Part shown: in pieces, positions 9,837-19,110 of the stretch
Position numbering within the stretch: position 1 is the stretch's first letter
Layout: each line of letters opens with the position of its first letter
DNA from: Methanoculleus frigidifontis
Lineage (GTDB): Archaea; Halobacteriota; Methanomicrobia; Methanomicrobiales; Methanoculleaceae
DNA length: 64,000 nucleotides
Direction of reading: 5' to 3'
Assembly: GCF_030464345.1 (NCBI RefSeq)
Contig: NZ_VCYH01000006.1
Location: 142,361-206,360 of the forward strand
Program-made: the position numbers and the translations under genes
Notes under the pieces: model-generated
The model's input: only the letters and a program-made list of their open reading frames with translations
Told to the model about the DNA's origin: nothing
Databases searched by the model: none

Positions 9837-10049
9837 TTAGATCGCCCCCAGGAGGACTGCCGGCACCAGGATGAACAACATGGCGGCGATGATGCCGACT
9901 GCAAAGCCGACGAGACCGCCGCTCTGGATGCCTGACTCAAGCTTGTTCGTGCGGGCCATAATCTGAGCCTTATAGCGGATGTTGCCCATCGTTCTGTCGA
10001 TGGCGGCCATCCTGATAGGGCCTGCTGATTTAGTACCTTCTTCTGCCAC
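9837..10049 (-). CDS. mtrF: Tetrahydromethanopterin S-methyltransferase subunit F
   Basis: A 70-residue membrane subunit of the Na+-translocating methyltransferase. The cytoplasmic part reads [28 protein letters not shown], the standard MtrF sequence, followed by one membrane helix ([24 protein letters not shown]). Length is normal. It sits between mtrA and the mtrA-mtrG fusion and is separated from mtrA by 5 bases. Confidence 0.95.
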   Translation of the reverse strand: MAEEGTKSAGPIRMAAIDRTMGNIRYKAQIMARTNKLESGIQSGGLVGFAVGIIAAMLFILVPAVLLGAI

Positions 10050-10054
10050 TTATA

Positions 10055-10777
10055 TCACCCGAGCAATATGAACCCCAGAATGGCGAACGACACGATCAGA
10101 CCGATCATGAGCCCTTCGATCTTTCCTGCATACACGCCGGCTGCAAACCTGTCGCGGTATCCGATGTCGGTGACCATCTGCTCGATGATCTTCATGCGGG
10201 CATGGATGAGAGCAAGTTCACCGGAGAGCGGTCTGACTTCACCGCCGACCTCCTCTTCGCCTGCACCTGCTTCCTTGACCTCGATAACCATGGGTTCGGC
10301 GCCGAACGCGCCGGGGTCTTTTGCCGTGAGTTCCTTGATCTTCGCGGAGATCGCACCCATGTCCTCGGATTCCATGATGTCGACCATCTCGACCTGTTCC
10401 TGGAACCGGCCGATGGCTGCGTCATCGAGGTTCTCGATGAAGGGGATTGCGCCCTGGGCGCCGACGATCTTTCCTCCGGAGACACCGCCCGCGTGCAGAG
10501 CGATGAAGCTCTGTCCGGAGAGGTGGCCTTTGACCTCGGTTCCACAGTTCAGGACGAACCTGATGTTGGGGTTTGAGATGATGTTTGCGATGATCTTCTC
10601 AAGACCCAGGTTCTCGGTCTTACAGGAGCCGGCGATTGCGGCTCCTGCATCGCAGATGCCCTGCTCGTCGAGGTGAGATCCCATGGTGACGACGGCGACG
10701 CAGCTCTGTGGGTCTCCCGTGTGGAAGTCACCCTGAACAATCGGCCATCCGCTGGCTGGAGATTTCTTTTCTGCCAT
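10055..10777 (-). CDS. mtrA: Tetrahydromethanopterin S-methyltransferase subunit A (corrinoid protein)
   Basis: A 240-residue subunit carrying the 5-hydroxybenzimidazolyl cobamide that accepts the methyl group and passes it to coenzyme M. The soluble domain includes [11 protein letters not shown], whose histidine (H85) corresponds to the known cobalt ligand of MtrA. The C-terminal portion ([36 protein letters not shown]) and final membrane helix are the normal MtrA tail, so this is the canonical copy. A GAGGTGA ribosome site lies 8 bases before the ATG. The first 512 bases are a near-perfect duplicate of the fusion gene two genes downstream. Confidence 0.97.
   Translation of the reverse strand: MAEKKSPASGWPIVQGDFHTGDPQSCVAVVTMGSHLDEQGICDAGAAIAGSCKTENLGLEKIIANIISNPNIRFVLNCGTEVKGHLSGQSFIALHAGGVSGGKIVGAQGAIPFIENLDDAAIGRFQEQVEMVDIMESEDMGAISAKIKELTAKDPGAFGAEPMVIEVKEAGAGEEEVGGEVRPLSGELALIHARMKIIEQMVTDIGYRDRFAAGVYAGKIEGLMIGLIVSFAILGFILLG
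10266..10777 (-). repeat. mtrA: Duplicated MtrA-coding segment, copy 2
   Basis: The partner of 9324-9835, offset exactly 942 bases, in direct orientation. mtrF lies between the copies, so recombination between them would delete mtrF and the normal MtrA tail. Confidence 0.95.
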
Positions 10778-10788
10778 GTTCTTTCACC

Positions 10789-11073
10789 TCACACAAGTCC
10801 GAATACAATGACACCTGCAATCAGCAGGCCGACTGCCATTCCGTACCAGAATGCGGTCACGCTGCCGGCGATCGTGAGGACGCCCTCTCTGTTCGGGAAC
10901 GACGCGAGGAAGTTCCCTTCACCGGAGAGCATGCCCACGAGGTCGTCGGCGATCGTCTCGAGCTCGGCCACCTGGTCGATCACCGGTGCATACGATTCAC
11001 CGGCGGTGGTAACAAGGCCGATGATCGGGTCTGCGACGAGACCGAATTCGGGCAGTACAAGAACGTATCCCAT
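10789..11073 (-). CDS. mtrB: Tetrahydromethanopterin S-methyltransferase subunit B
   Basis: A 94-residue subunit with a short N-terminal region (MGYVLVLPEFGLVADPIIGLV), a central amphipathic stretch (VAELETIADDLVGMLS) and one C-terminal membrane helix, as in MtrB of other methanogens (about 100 residues). It follows mtrC with no gap and precedes mtrA by 11 bases. Confidence 0.93.
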   Translation of the reverse strand: MGYVLVLPEFGLVADPIIGLVTTAGESYAPVIDQVAELETIADDLVGMLSGEGNFLASFPNREGVLTIAGSVTAFWYGMAVGLLIAGVIVFGLV

Positions 11074-11925
11074 TTATGCACCTCCCTTCGGCTCAAGGAT
11101 CGGCTTTGCATCGAGCCATGCGTAGGCATCGCGCTTGGAGAGCTCGATGTACTTCGCATAGGTGTAGTACCAGCCTGCGACGGAGACCACGAGCGAGATG
11201 ACCGCCGGGATGAACCCGATGAACGCGAACGACATGACCGAGATGACGATCATCGAGAGGAAGCCGCACTCTGCAGCGAGCATGAGTGTGCGGTCCTGCT
11301 GCTCGCCGGGGCCGAGACAGGCGTTGAACGAGTGCTGAATGGCGATTGCACCGAGCATGAAGAGAACGGCAACGATGCTGCCGCCGATGACCGATGCGGC
11401 GTACGACTCAACGGTGAACCCGAGGAACGTCGTGGTGCCGACGGCGAGGCCGAGGAAGTCGAACGTTCCGCCGACCATGACCGCGAACCCGAGAAGCGTC
11501 AGCGCACCGACGATTGCAAGCTCGGTCAGCGACATGATCATGACCGGGATGTCCATACGGACGACCTTGTTCGCCAGGAACCCGGCGATGGCGCCGACGA
11601 TCGCCGAGACGATCAGGGCGACGATCGGAGCGAGGATGCCGGTCGTGGTTGCAAGCAGCATGGCCACGACACCGGAACCGAGTGCGATCATACCTGCGGA
11701 GGGCACACCCGTACCGAGACCGTAGCTGCAGAGGTGCTTGATCGTGTCGGTTCCCCATACGAGCGCTGCGACGGCACCAAGGCCGCCGAGGAACGAGAAG
11801 ACCGTCGTGTCAAAGATCACGTTCAGGTAGGTCAGGTAGATGAGCACCAGGGATCCCACGAGGCCGTAGATCAGAATCTGGTTGTGCGGGATTCCGCCTG
11901 CACCGACTTCTACTTTCACTGTCAT
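11074..11925 (-). CDS. mtrC: Tetrahydromethanopterin S-methyltransferase subunit C
   Basis: A 283-residue polytopic membrane subunit with about seven hydrophobic helices. MtrC, D and E together form the membrane part thought to carry Na+ during methyl transfer. Recognised by SAGMIALGSGVVAMLLATTTGI and the C-terminal YYTYAKYIELSKRDAYAWLD. It is adjacent to mtrB and mtrD with no intergenic bases, so it is translationally coupled. Confidence 0.94.
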   Translation of the reverse strand: MTVKVEVGAGGIPHNQILIYGLVGSLVLIYLTYLNVIFDTTVFSFLGGLGAVAALVWGTDTIKHLCSYGLGTGVPSAGMIALGSGVVAMLLATTTGILAPIVALIVSAIVGAIAGFLANKVVRMDIPVMIMSLTELAIVGALTLLGFAVMVGGTFDFLGLAVGTTTFLGFTVESYAASVIGGSIVAVLFMLGAIAIQHSFNACLGPGEQQDRTLMLAAECGFLSMIVISVMSFAFIGFIPAVISLVVSVAGWYYTYAKYIELSKRDAYAWLDAKPILEPKGGA

Positions 11926-12768
11926 TTAGAGCACCCCCACCAGCATGATTGCAACGATCCCGGTTACGGCGGAAGCGACTGCTGCTGCAATCACTGCACG
12001 CGGGAACCGCTTGAACTTGGGGTCGTGCGGGCCTTCGATGGTACCGGTGATGTTGTATGCTGCCAGAACGGCGTTTACAAGGAACATACCGACTGCGAAG
12101 ATACCGGCAAGCGAGACTGCCACGGGTGCGATCTCCTCGACGGATGCGTTCAGGGTAACGGGGAGAACTTCCTCATAGACCCCGAGGAGCATGAGGTAGA
12201 TCAGCGTTCCGCCAAGGCCGCCGAGCGTACCGCCGATAACACCGCCAACATAGGAGATGAACGGAAGTCCGTGTCCCTCGGTTCCCTGGCTCTTGTATGC
12301 CGGGAATGTGTCGCCCGTGATCGGGTCTTTGTCGACCTTACCGGATGCGGCAGGGATACCCATGCCGAAGATGTAGGTGACGTTGACCATGAGACAGGTG
12401 ATCGCCATCATCAGGCCGCCACCGACTGCGCCGCCGGCAAGTGCGACGGCGAGGCCGAACTCAGCTGCCCATGCGCCGCCGAAGAGTCCGGCAAGGCCGG
12501 CACCGGCTGCGAGCATCGCCACACCGGTAGCGATACCGGGGGCCTGACCCATTGCAGCGGGAGCACCGCCGACAGGGACGAAGTGGACACCGAAGGCGAC
12601 CAGAACGCCGCCGATGATGATGCCGATGAGCGCGATGAGGCCTGCCATCTGAACGACGAAGAACGCGATGGCGAGGGCGATGATGATGAGAACAAGTCCG
12701 CCGACGATACCGATTGCGGTTGGCTGCTGAACGCCGCCGGTCTGTGCGGGTCCGCCGAGTGCGCTCAT
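11926..12768 (-). CDS. mtrD: Tetrahydromethanopterin S-methyltransferase subunit D
   Basis: A 280-residue polytopic membrane subunit. The loop FVPVGGAPAAMGQAPGIATGVAML and ITCLMVNVTYIFGMGIPAASGK with the following TGDTFPAYKSQGTEGHGLPF are characteristic of MtrD, which is implicated with MtrC and MtrE in Na+ translocation. Its ATG overlaps the mtrE stop by four bases. Confidence 0.94.
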   Translation of the reverse strand: MSALGGPAQTGGVQQPTAIGIVGGLVLIIIALAIAFFVVQMAGLIALIGIIIGGVLVAFGVHFVPVGGAPAAMGQAPGIATGVAMLAAGAGLAGLFGGAWAAEFGLAVALAGGAVGGGLMMAITCLMVNVTYIFGMGIPAASGKVDKDPITGDTFPAYKSQGTEGHGLPFISYVGGVIGGTLGGLGGTLIYLMLLGVYEEVLPVTLNASVEEIAPVAVSLAGIFAVGMFLVNAVLAAYNITGTIEGPHDPKFKRFPRAVIAAAVASAVTGIVAIMLVGVL

Positions 12769-13664
12769 GCTGCAGCCTCCTCGGTTTCAGTCGTGTAGGG
12801 TCCGAAGTTCTTGCGTGCCCAGACCTCGATGTAACGGTCGATGACCATGAAGACGAGGATAATGACGACACCAACGATGATCGGTGCCCAGACGTTGAGT
12901 TCTTCAAAGACAACGGTACGCCAGAGTTCGAAGAACACGATCAAACCGAAACAGACACCCGATGCCGGGCCTCCGAGTTTGGTCGTGAACCAGCCGTTGT
13001 CGATGGAGCTCCTCTGACCGGCTTCCGCGTAGCGGACGATGTTGCCGGACGCGGAGATCGGAACACCGGCGCCGAACTTCTGTTCCTGGTACTGCCGCTC
13101 CTTTCCGTAGAACGGGTTACCGGTTGCAGAGCCGGCTGCACCGAGCGCAATACCCCATACGAGGCCGAGCAGCGGCAGCGGGAAGGGGTGCCCGAGTGCG
13201 GCGTTCATCAGGTGGCACATCGCTACCGTCGTGAAGATCGCGACGAACGCATGCGCCATGGTCACGGTGGTTACCGACTTGATGATGTCGATGTACACCG
13301 GCTGTCCGAATTTTGCGAGACTTGCGGTACGCCCAAGATACGCAGTCGTTGCGTACACACCCTGTACGAAGACTGCAAGGGCGCTCCCGATTACGATTGC
13401 AAGAATCGCGTTTATCTGCATCGCCATGAATGCCCAGGCAATGCCAGCGCCCAGCGCAACCCAGAGACCGTAGGCGGGCGGTTCACCGGCAACAGCCTTG
13501 TTGAAAATACGGTGAATATAGCCCATCTGCGGAGCAAGCTGAACCTGTGAGTTCGGATCACCCTGTGATCCGATGTCAGACTCAGTGTCCTCCGCAGCGC
13601 CGGCAACGGTTGCAAGAGCACCTGCCATTGCGGTAATTCCGATGCCAAACAATATCTGTTCCAT
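12765..13664 (-). CDS. mtrE: Tetrahydromethanopterin S-methyltransferase subunit E
   Basis: A 299-residue polytopic membrane subunit, the first gene of the operon. The early segment ESDIGSQGDPNSQVQLAPQMGYIHRIFNKA is highly characteristic of MtrE; a further cytoplasmic loop (ASGNIVRYAEAGQRSSIDNGW) and about six helices follow. GGGAGG lies 7 bases before the ATG. Transcription probably starts from the A/T-rich promoter near 13771-13783. Confidence 0.96.
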   Translation of the reverse strand: MEQILFGIGITAMAGALATVAGAAEDTESDIGSQGDPNSQVQLAPQMGYIHRIFNKAVAGEPPAYGLWVALGAGIAWAFMAMQINAILAIVIGSALAVFVQGVYATTAYLGRTASLAKFGQPVYIDIIKSVTTVTMAHAFVAIFTTVAMCHLMNAALGHPFPLPLLGLVWGIALGAAGSATGNPFYGKERQYQEQKFGAGVPISASGNIVRYAEAGQRSSIDNGWFTTKLGGPASGVCFGLIVFFELWRTVVFEELNVWAPIIVGVVIILVFMVIDRYIEVWARKNFGPYTTETEEAAA

Positions 13665-13770
13665 TTAGCATCCTCCCTGCGTGCTTCTACGCACCAGAGT
13701 TCAGTACAAAACCTTTGTGGTTCATCTAACAGTTGTTTATGACTTAATTAAAGGTTTCGAAAAGTTTTGG

Positions 13771-13783
13771 CGTTTAAATTTGC
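13771..13783 (-). promoter_or_regulatory. mtrE: Probable TATA box of the mtr operon
   Basis: On the minus strand the sequence reads GCAAATTTAAACG, an A/T-rich element about 110 bases before mtrE, predicting a leader of about 85 bases. A second A/T element (CTTAATTAAAG, 13743-13753) lies closer to the gene. Confidence 0.45.
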
Positions 13784-13838
13784 GAAATGCAAAAAGTCGC
13801 TCAAACCACTCGTTTTCGCATGTGCGTTTACGCTAAAG

Positions 13839-13852
13839 AAAAAAAAGTTGTG
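13839..13852 (-). terminator. mcrA: U-tract terminator of the mcr operon
   Basis: A run of eight A residues on the plus strand (about 13839-13846), just beyond the mcrA stop, gives a U-rich tract in the mcr transcript. It separates mcr from the downstream mtr promoter. Confidence 0.5.
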
Positions 13853-13858
13853 TTGGGT

Positions 13859-15565
13859 TTACCGTGCCGGAATGATGAGCGAACGCTCGCCGGCGGGCAT
13901 GAACTCGCGGATTGCTCCCTTCGCGAACTCGCGGCGGGGCTCGGCGAAGTTGAACTTCAGGGACGGGTCCGCGAAGCAGATCTTCACGAGCGGGTTGAAC
14001 GACCAGGCGTCGCCGCGGCTGTAGTGGGCACTGCCGACGATGGCGGCGTACTCGCCCTGGTGTCCGACGTTCATTGCGTAGTTCGGGTAGTTCGGTCCGC
14101 GCACTTCTCCCATCGCACCCTCGTCGGGCCGCATGGAGAGCGAGTTCGAGGAACCGCACTGGTCCTGCAGGTCGTAGCCGAAGAAGCCGAGACGCGACCA
14201 GCCGTCCTTGTGCAGGAGCATGGAGAGGTACCATCCGTTCAGACCGGCGTTGGAGTTGCCGGTAGCGATTGCGGTGGAGAGACCGCAGGCGGCAGCCATG
14301 ACACCGGCACGCTGGGAACCGCCGAAGTGGTCCTCCATCAGGGTCGGGAACTGCTCGTACTGCTCCATGGCGTTGAGGTTGACCTCGGTTGCGATGTCGT
14401 TGACGACTTCCTGGGTGGGCTTGACCTTGTCGTCCGGGTTCGGGTTCTTCCAGTCGACGTTGTACTTGTCCTTGATGTAGTCCATACCGTAGTAGGTGTA
14501 CTCATCCAGGATGTTGTCGGTGTATGCCGCGGTCGCGTACTGGGTGAACCCGACACCGCCGGACATGTAGGAGCCGAGCCAGATCTGGTCAAAGAGCATG
14601 GTGCCGGCACCGACAACCTCAAGGGACGCCTTGGCGGGGTCGTGCGGGTGCGTGCGGTCAGTCTGGATGATGTCGGAGAAGAGACCGAACATGATACCAC
14701 CGGGCTCGTTCGGGCCGCGGGCACGGCGGGCGGGCAGGTGGGATGCCATCTGGATGACGCCTGCGTGCTTTGCGGCGTACGACAGGTCGGCGACGGCTGC
14801 CTCACCGGCGCACATGCGGTACGCACCGATGAAGGACATACCGATCTGCATGGCGGACCACCGGGAGGTCGTTCCACCGTCGCAGGTGCGGGAGACCGAG
14901 GTCGGGATGTGGATTGCCTGGTACATCGACTTGCCGACGGCCGCCTTCAGGGCTTCCGCCTGCTTTGCCGGGAAGAGCTTCTCGATGTTGAGCAGGAACT
15001 GGGGCTCGATGTCGTCGGCCATCTCGTCGTCGCCGGTGAAGACCTTGACGTAACAGTCGTCGACGAGGCCGGGGTGGGTCTCGACCATGTGCTCCTGAAC
15101 GACTGCCGCGCCGGGCATTGCGTGGTTCAGGACATGGAGGTACTCGTTGATCGTCTCGGGGGTAACTTCCTTGCCGAGACGCTTCTGCAGGGTCTGGTGG
15201 GCAAGGTCCATGCCGACGATGACCGTCCTGCGGATGTCGTCCCAGAACTGCTGCATGGCAGCGTTGTTGACGAAGTGCAGGTCGTCACCCTCCACAAAGA
15301 CGCCGGTGCCGGAGACCTCGTAGGTCATCAGCTGGCGCTGGCCGAGCGGGATACCGCCGAGGTGGCAGCGCTCGGGTTCATACATGGAGATGCCACGGTC
15401 CATCTCGATGGCGCGGCTCGCCTTCATGAACTCCATCTTGCGGGGAGACTGTTTCAGACCGCCGAACTTGTAGAACTCGGTCGTCTCGGACTCGACGTCC
15501 TGTCCCTGGAACTTCTCCTTGAGGGCTTTCAGGAACAGTTTCTGGGATCTCTCAATCTTTGCCAT
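13859..15565 (-). CDS. mcrA: Methyl-coenzyme M reductase subunit alpha
   Basis: A 568-residue catalytic subunit of the enzyme that makes methane from methyl-CoM and CoB, using nickel cofactor F430. Diagnostic stretches include [45 protein letters not shown] and [13 protein letters not shown]; the last contains the glycine that becomes thioglycine in characterised enzymes (G463 here) and the cysteine seven residues on. ATG 15565 ([11 protein letters not shown]) was preferred over an upstream in-frame start because GGAGGAG lies 8 bases before it. It is the last gene of mcrBDCGA. Confidence 0.98.
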   Translation of the reverse strand: MAKIERSQKLFLKALKEKFQGQDVESETTEFYKFGGLKQSPRKMEFMKASRAIEMDRGISMYEPERCHLGGIPLGQRQLMTYEVSGTGVFVEGDDLHFVNNAAMQQFWDDIRRTVIVGMDLAHQTLQKRLGKEVTPETINEYLHVLNHAMPGAAVVQEHMVETHPGLVDDCYVKVFTGDDEMADDIEPQFLLNIEKLFPAKQAEALKAAVGKSMYQAIHIPTSVSRTCDGGTTSRWSAMQIGMSFIGAYRMCAGEAAVADLSYAAKHAGVIQMASHLPARRARGPNEPGGIMFGLFSDIIQTDRTHPHDPAKASLEVVGAGTMLFDQIWLGSYMSGGVGFTQYATAAYTDNILDEYTYYGMDYIKDKYNVDWKNPNPDDKVKPTQEVVNDIATEVNLNAMEQYEQFPTLMEDHFGGSQRAGVMAAACGLSTAIATGNSNAGLNGWYLSMLLHKDGWSRLGFFGYDLQDQCGSSNSLSMRPDEGAMGEVRGPNYPNYAMNVGHQGEYAAIVGSAHYSRGDAWSFNPLVKICFADPSLKFNFAEPRREFAKGAIREFMPAGERSLIIPAR

Positions 15566-15570
15566 GTGAA

Positions 15571-16335
15571 TCACTCCTCCTTGGGCATGAAGCCGTATTT
15601 CGTACGCAGCGAGTGGATCCGCTGAACGTATTCGACATATTCAGCATCGTCACGGTAGGCGGTGCCGACGAGCGAGTGGTAGATGGTGCTGTGCGCCTTG
15701 AGCCAGTTCTCGTCGAGGGGCTTGCCGACTTCGACGGCACGGTCGAGGGGCTCACCGATCTGGTCCTTGACGTAGCGGACGACGCCGTCCTCGCCGAGGA
15801 CACAGCGCTGGAGCATATCGAACATCATGCCGTCCTCTGCGAGACGGAGCGAGTGGCCGTGCACGGTCGCACCACGGATGCCGATGCGGGCAGGGTCGAA
15901 CATCTCGGTCTCGATGAGTTCCTTGGAGTACTTCTCGAGGTCACGCTCGCGGCACTCGACGATCTGACGGCCGGAGAGCGTACCGGGGTCGATACCACGG
16001 AACCGGTAGCACTCGGTGTAGGTCCGCTGGTAGGGCTGGGACGGGGCGTTGAACATCGAGTCCGCGAACTGGATGTAGCGGACGCGGTCGCCGGCCTTGG
16101 CGCCCTCGGTCGCGGCGACGATCTTGCGGATGGGGCAGTCGGGTTCCTGCTGCTCGGCGAGCGGCGGGTGGGCGGTCGGGTAGGCGGATCCCGGGGCGCG
16201 GTGGCCGAGGATCAGCACGACGTCCTCATCGGTGATGTCCCGCATCTTCTCAAGTTTGTACTCCGGGTTCATCTGCTTGCGCCGGTTCTCGGCGACCTGC
16301 GTGGTTCCCGGTCCATACTGGGGTTTGTATGCCAT
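15571..16335 (-). CDS. mcrG: Methyl-coenzyme M reductase subunit gamma
   Basis: A 254-residue subunit of the alpha2beta2gamma2 enzyme. It starts [20 protein letters not shown] and contains [27 protein letters not shown], both standard for McrG. ATG 16335 was chosen for the GAGGTG site 9 bases upstream and the conserved N-terminus. It ends 5 bases before mcrA starts. Confidence 0.98.
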   Translation of the reverse strand: MAYKPQYGPGTTQVAENRRKQMNPEYKLEKMRDITDEDVVLILGHRAPGSAYPTAHPPLAEQQEPDCPIRKIVAATEGAKAGDRVRYIQFADSMFNAPSQPYQRTYTECYRFRGIDPGTLSGRQIVECRERDLEKYSKELIETEMFDPARIGIRGATVHGHSLRLAEDGMMFDMLQRCVLGEDGVVRYVKDQIGEPLDRAVEVGKPLDENWLKAHSTIYHSLVGTAYRDDAEYVEYVQRIHSLRTKYGFMPKEE

Positions 16336-16348
16336 ATTGCTTTTCACC

Positions 16349-16972
16349 TCATGTTGAGTTTTTAATAACCTTCATAACGGCACGAATGACCTCTGCCAGT
16401 TTCTCACGCGAAGGGGTCTGTCCGCGCGTCACCCCGCTGACGATCTCCATCACCATACCCTGGGTGGTGACCTTGTCGGGCGGCGGCATGACGTATGCGG
16501 TCCTGATGCCTTCTCGTGCCAGGTCCTCGTAGTCGATGGGTGCCTGTGAGACGACGATTGCCTTGATATTTGCATGTTCGAGGATGAAGCGAACCTTCTG
16601 CACCACGTGAGAGCGTACGTTCCCGTGATGGAGGATCGCTACTTTATGCTGCTCGATCTGCGCGATCTCTTTCGGAGTAAGCCCGAAATACGCGCCGAGC
16701 ACGTGGCCCGCAACCGGTGAGTCGGCGGGGACGCCGCTCCCTGCGTTCAGCACCAGGGTGGTGACCGAAAACTCTGCTCCCTCACGGCGGAGGCCGGAGG
16801 TGATATCGCAGACCGGTTTGGTTACGTGACGGCGGCCGGGAGACATGCCGATGACGATGACATCGGGGTTTCTGGACTCGGAGATGGTGCCCCGCTGGGC
16901 AAGCCCGCCTCCTTTTCCCATCCCCATGCTCTCGCGGCAGTCAACGACCTGGGTTACTCTTCCGATTGGCAT
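16349..16972 (-). CDS. mcrC: Methyl-coenzyme M reductase operon protein C
   Basis: A 207-residue soluble accessory protein. In other methanogens McrC belongs to the ATP-dependent complex that reductively activates F430 in MCR. Seen: MPIGRVTQVVDCRESMGMGKGGGLAQRGT at the start, IVIGMSPGRRHVTKPVCDITSGL, and a C-terminal helix. Its start codon overlaps the mcrD stop by one base, so the two are coupled. Confidence 0.96.
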   Translation of the reverse strand: MPIGRVTQVVDCRESMGMGKGGGLAQRGTISESRNPDVIVIGMSPGRRHVTKPVCDITSGLRREGAEFSVTTLVLNAGSGVPADSPVAGHVLGAYFGLTPKEIAQIEQHKVAILHHGNVRSHVVQKVRFILEHANIKAIVVSQAPIDYEDLAREGIRTAYVMPPPDKVTTQGMVMEIVSGVTRGQTPSREKLAEVIRAVMKVIKNST

Positions 16973-17451
16973 TATCTTCCCTGAACAACGGTGAATCTGT
17001 CTTTCCGCTTCGGATCGACGAGCCCGAGCACCATAGTGTCGGCGTCGGGACCGTATTTGGCGTAGTCAGACATTGTCGGCTGCGTCTTCATGTAGCGCCC
17101 CTGCTGGAACGTATAGGAAAATCCCAGGTCTCCGAAGACCTCGTCGCATGCCTCTTTCATGGCGGAAGCGGGACTTTCATCCTCAAGTTCCAGGAGGATG
17201 GTGCCGACCTGTACTCTGAGCTGCAGTTCCTGATCGCCGATATGGATGACCTTCCTGTCCGGATGGGGATTGGGTTTCCCCCGGGCAGGGCCGTAGGGGA
17301 CGGTGGCGGGAATGGACGGTCCGTTGATGGACATCCGTCGGATCCCGCCGATCTCGACGATCCGGTTCAGGAGGCGCTCCGCTGTATCGGGTTTGAGGAA
17401 CCGCGCGGAAATGATTCGATACTGAGGGTATGTGGCGTCAGTCATTCTCAA
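16972..17451 (-). CDS. mcrD: Methyl-coenzyme M reductase operon protein D
   Basis: A 159-residue protein encoded in nearly every mcr operon but not part of the purified enzyme; it has been proposed to assist MCR assembly or cofactor delivery. Recognised by YRIISARFLKPDTAERLLNRI and SINGPSIPATVPYGPARGKPNPH. It lies 12 bases after mcrB and overlaps mcrC by one base. Confidence 0.95.
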   Translation of the reverse strand: MRMTDATYPQYRIISARFLKPDTAERLLNRIVEIGGIRRMSINGPSIPATVPYGPARGKPNPHPDRKVIHIGDQELQLRVQVGTILLELEDESPASAMKEACDEVFGDLGFSYTFQQGRYMKTQPTMSDYAKYGPDADTMVLGLVDPKRKDRFTVVQGR

Positions 17452-17463
17452 TCTCTATGATAT

Positions 17464-18768
17464 TTACACACCGTTGGCGATCTGCTGGATCGGTGCGTTG
17501 AACACGTCGACCTGGCCGAAGGTGTCGCCGTAGACCTTGGATGTGCTCTCGGGCGAGAACATCTGGGTTCCTGCGTCGAGCGCAGCTGCAGCGACCACAC
17601 ACGGGATGGCGACACCGGCGGCGTGCCGGGTCACGACGTGGTTTCCGTTGAAGACACCGGGACCGCCGCCACCGTAGATCGAGTGGCTGAAGAACGAGAA
17701 CCCGACGGCAGTACCCATCACACGGCCGTAGTCACAGCCGGGCAGGCCGGTCTCGTGCTCAAGCAGGTCGTTGAAGTACAGCAGCGTCGAGGAGACTGCC
17801 TGGGCGAACCGTCCGGCACCACAGTTGACCATGGTTGCTGCCATGGTTCCGGCTGCAGCGTAGGCGTTCCAGAGCATGGGGTCCTTGGTGTCGTAGAACT
17901 GGAAGTAGCCGCCCTTCTTGCCGGGGACGATGACCTTGTCCTCGATGGCCTTCTCGACGACGCTCTGGACGACGGTACCGATGGTTCCGGTCTGGCCGTT
18001 CTCCTTGACGAGGTCGTAGACCATGTTGTTGGCGTTTAAGCCCTGGTAGGCGTAGGTCAACAGCTGGGCGCGCTCGAACGGGCCGATTGCGTTGCCCATC
18101 TCGAACATTCCCGCCTGCTCGAGCGTGGACGAAAGTGCCGCACCCTGCATTGCGTTCCGCTTGGTCATCATGACCACGTGGTTGACCGGAATGTTCCGGA
18201 GAGCATACCCGAGACCCTCGTTGTTCTGGGGGTTGGACAGAACGGACGTGACGTTTGCGCCGACCATGTCCATGGTGTGCGGGTAGCTGCCCCAGACTGC
18301 CGCCTTGACCGTCGATGCGTTGAACATGTCGATGCCGAACTGCTCGACGATGGCGTAGGTGGTCGCGGATGCAACCGAGGTCACGGCAGCGTCGTAGGTG
18401 GATGCAGCGTCGAGACGAACCTTGGGGACTTCGACGAGGAGCAGTTTGCCGCCGCCGAACTCACGGATGTTGGTGTCGTCGCCGTCTTCAACCTGCACCA
18501 TCTCCTTGATCTTGGCAACGATTGCGTCCTTGTTGCCGGCGATGTCAAGGTCGAGCTCACGGCCGAGGATGTTGCCCTTGGCGATCTTGCCGGTCTTGAG
18601 TCCGGCCTCGATGCCGCCGAGGTTGACCGCAATCGTCCTCTTCGTGAGGTCGATGAGCTTCCTGGTTGCCGGGTTGACCAGCGGGCTGATCTTTTCGAGT
18701 GATACACCACTCTTCAGCAGCTTGCCTGCATCGTCGTACAGGTCAATTGTTTCTGAGTATTTTGCCAT
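17464..18768 (-). CDS. mcrB: Methyl-coenzyme M reductase subunit beta
   Basis: A 434-residue subunit that lines the coenzyme B channel. Standard McrB sequence throughout: MAKYSETIDLYDDAGKLLKSG at the start, IEAGLKTGKIAKGNILGRELDLDI, and LPGCDYGRVMGTAVGFSFFSHSIYGGGGPG near the end. GGAGG lies 6 bases before the ATG. It is the first gene of the mcr operon, driven by the A/T-rich region between 18769 and 19110. Confidence 0.98.
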   Translation of the reverse strand: MAKYSETIDLYDDAGKLLKSGVSLEKISPLVNPATRKLIDLTKRTIAVNLGGIEAGLKTGKIAKGNILGRELDLDIAGNKDAIVAKIKEMVQVEDGDDTNIREFGGGKLLLVEVPKVRLDAASTYDAAVTSVASATTYAIVEQFGIDMFNASTVKAAVWGSYPHTMDMVGANVTSVLSNPQNNEGLGYALRNIPVNHVVMMTKRNAMQGAALSSTLEQAGMFEMGNAIGPFERAQLLTYAYQGLNANNMVYDLVKENGQTGTIGTVVQSVVEKAIEDKVIVPGKKGGYFQFYDTKDPMLWNAYAAAGTMAATMVNCGAGRFAQAVSSTLLYFNDLLEHETGLPGCDYGRVMGTAVGFSFFSHSIYGGGGPGVFNGNHVVTRHAAGVAIPCVVAAAALDAGTQMFSPESTSKVYGDTFGQVDVFNAPIQQIANGV

Positions 18769-19110
18769 ATTTTTCCTCCATTTACCCTCTTTTAATACAT
18801 ACGGTCTGTAACTGAATACTGAACGCTAAAAGTCATTCTGATGATGGATGGAAGTCACTACTGCACGTCCTCATGGGGACAAAAGGTAATAACTCTCTCC
18901 GCGCATATAAGCATTGCTATTTATATGTGCCGGGGAATATATAAAATTCTGAAAATAATAAATCGTCCCGTTTTTCGGCGTAAACGCCCAATATATTATT
19001 TTTTTTATACTTTCTCTGGAGTGTGATGAACGGTATGAAAAAGTAGCACTATTTTATATTTCTGGTGCATGTGCATTATAAACCCCGGCGGGTGGAAAAA
19101 AAATGAGTGA
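18769..19110 (-). promoter_or_regulatory. mcrB: mcr promoter and leader region
   Basis: This 342-base gap holds no gene. Read on the minus strand it carries at least three TATA-like elements: TTTATATA (18937-18944), ATATAAAT (18918-18925) and one near 18903-18910, with further A/T runs at 18990-19075. Using them would give leaders of about 120-150 bases, long for an archaeon. The far end holds the terminator of the fwd cluster. Confidence 0.55.
19096..19103 (-). terminator. fwdC: U8 tract ending the hdr-fwd cluster
   Basis: Eight A residues on the plus strand immediately beyond the fwdC stop give a U8 tract in the transcript. Confidence 0.5.

Noticed and set aside
10708..12798. Open frame of 696 codons on the plus strand
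   Set aside because: Antisense to mtrB, C and D; the translation is a charged low-complexity string (His, Asp, Glu, Arg, Cys) with no protein-like hydrophobic pattern.
13787..15625. Open frame of 612 codons on the plus strand
   Set aside because: Antisense shadow of mcrA; Val/Asp/Leu-rich translation is a mirror of strong codon bias.
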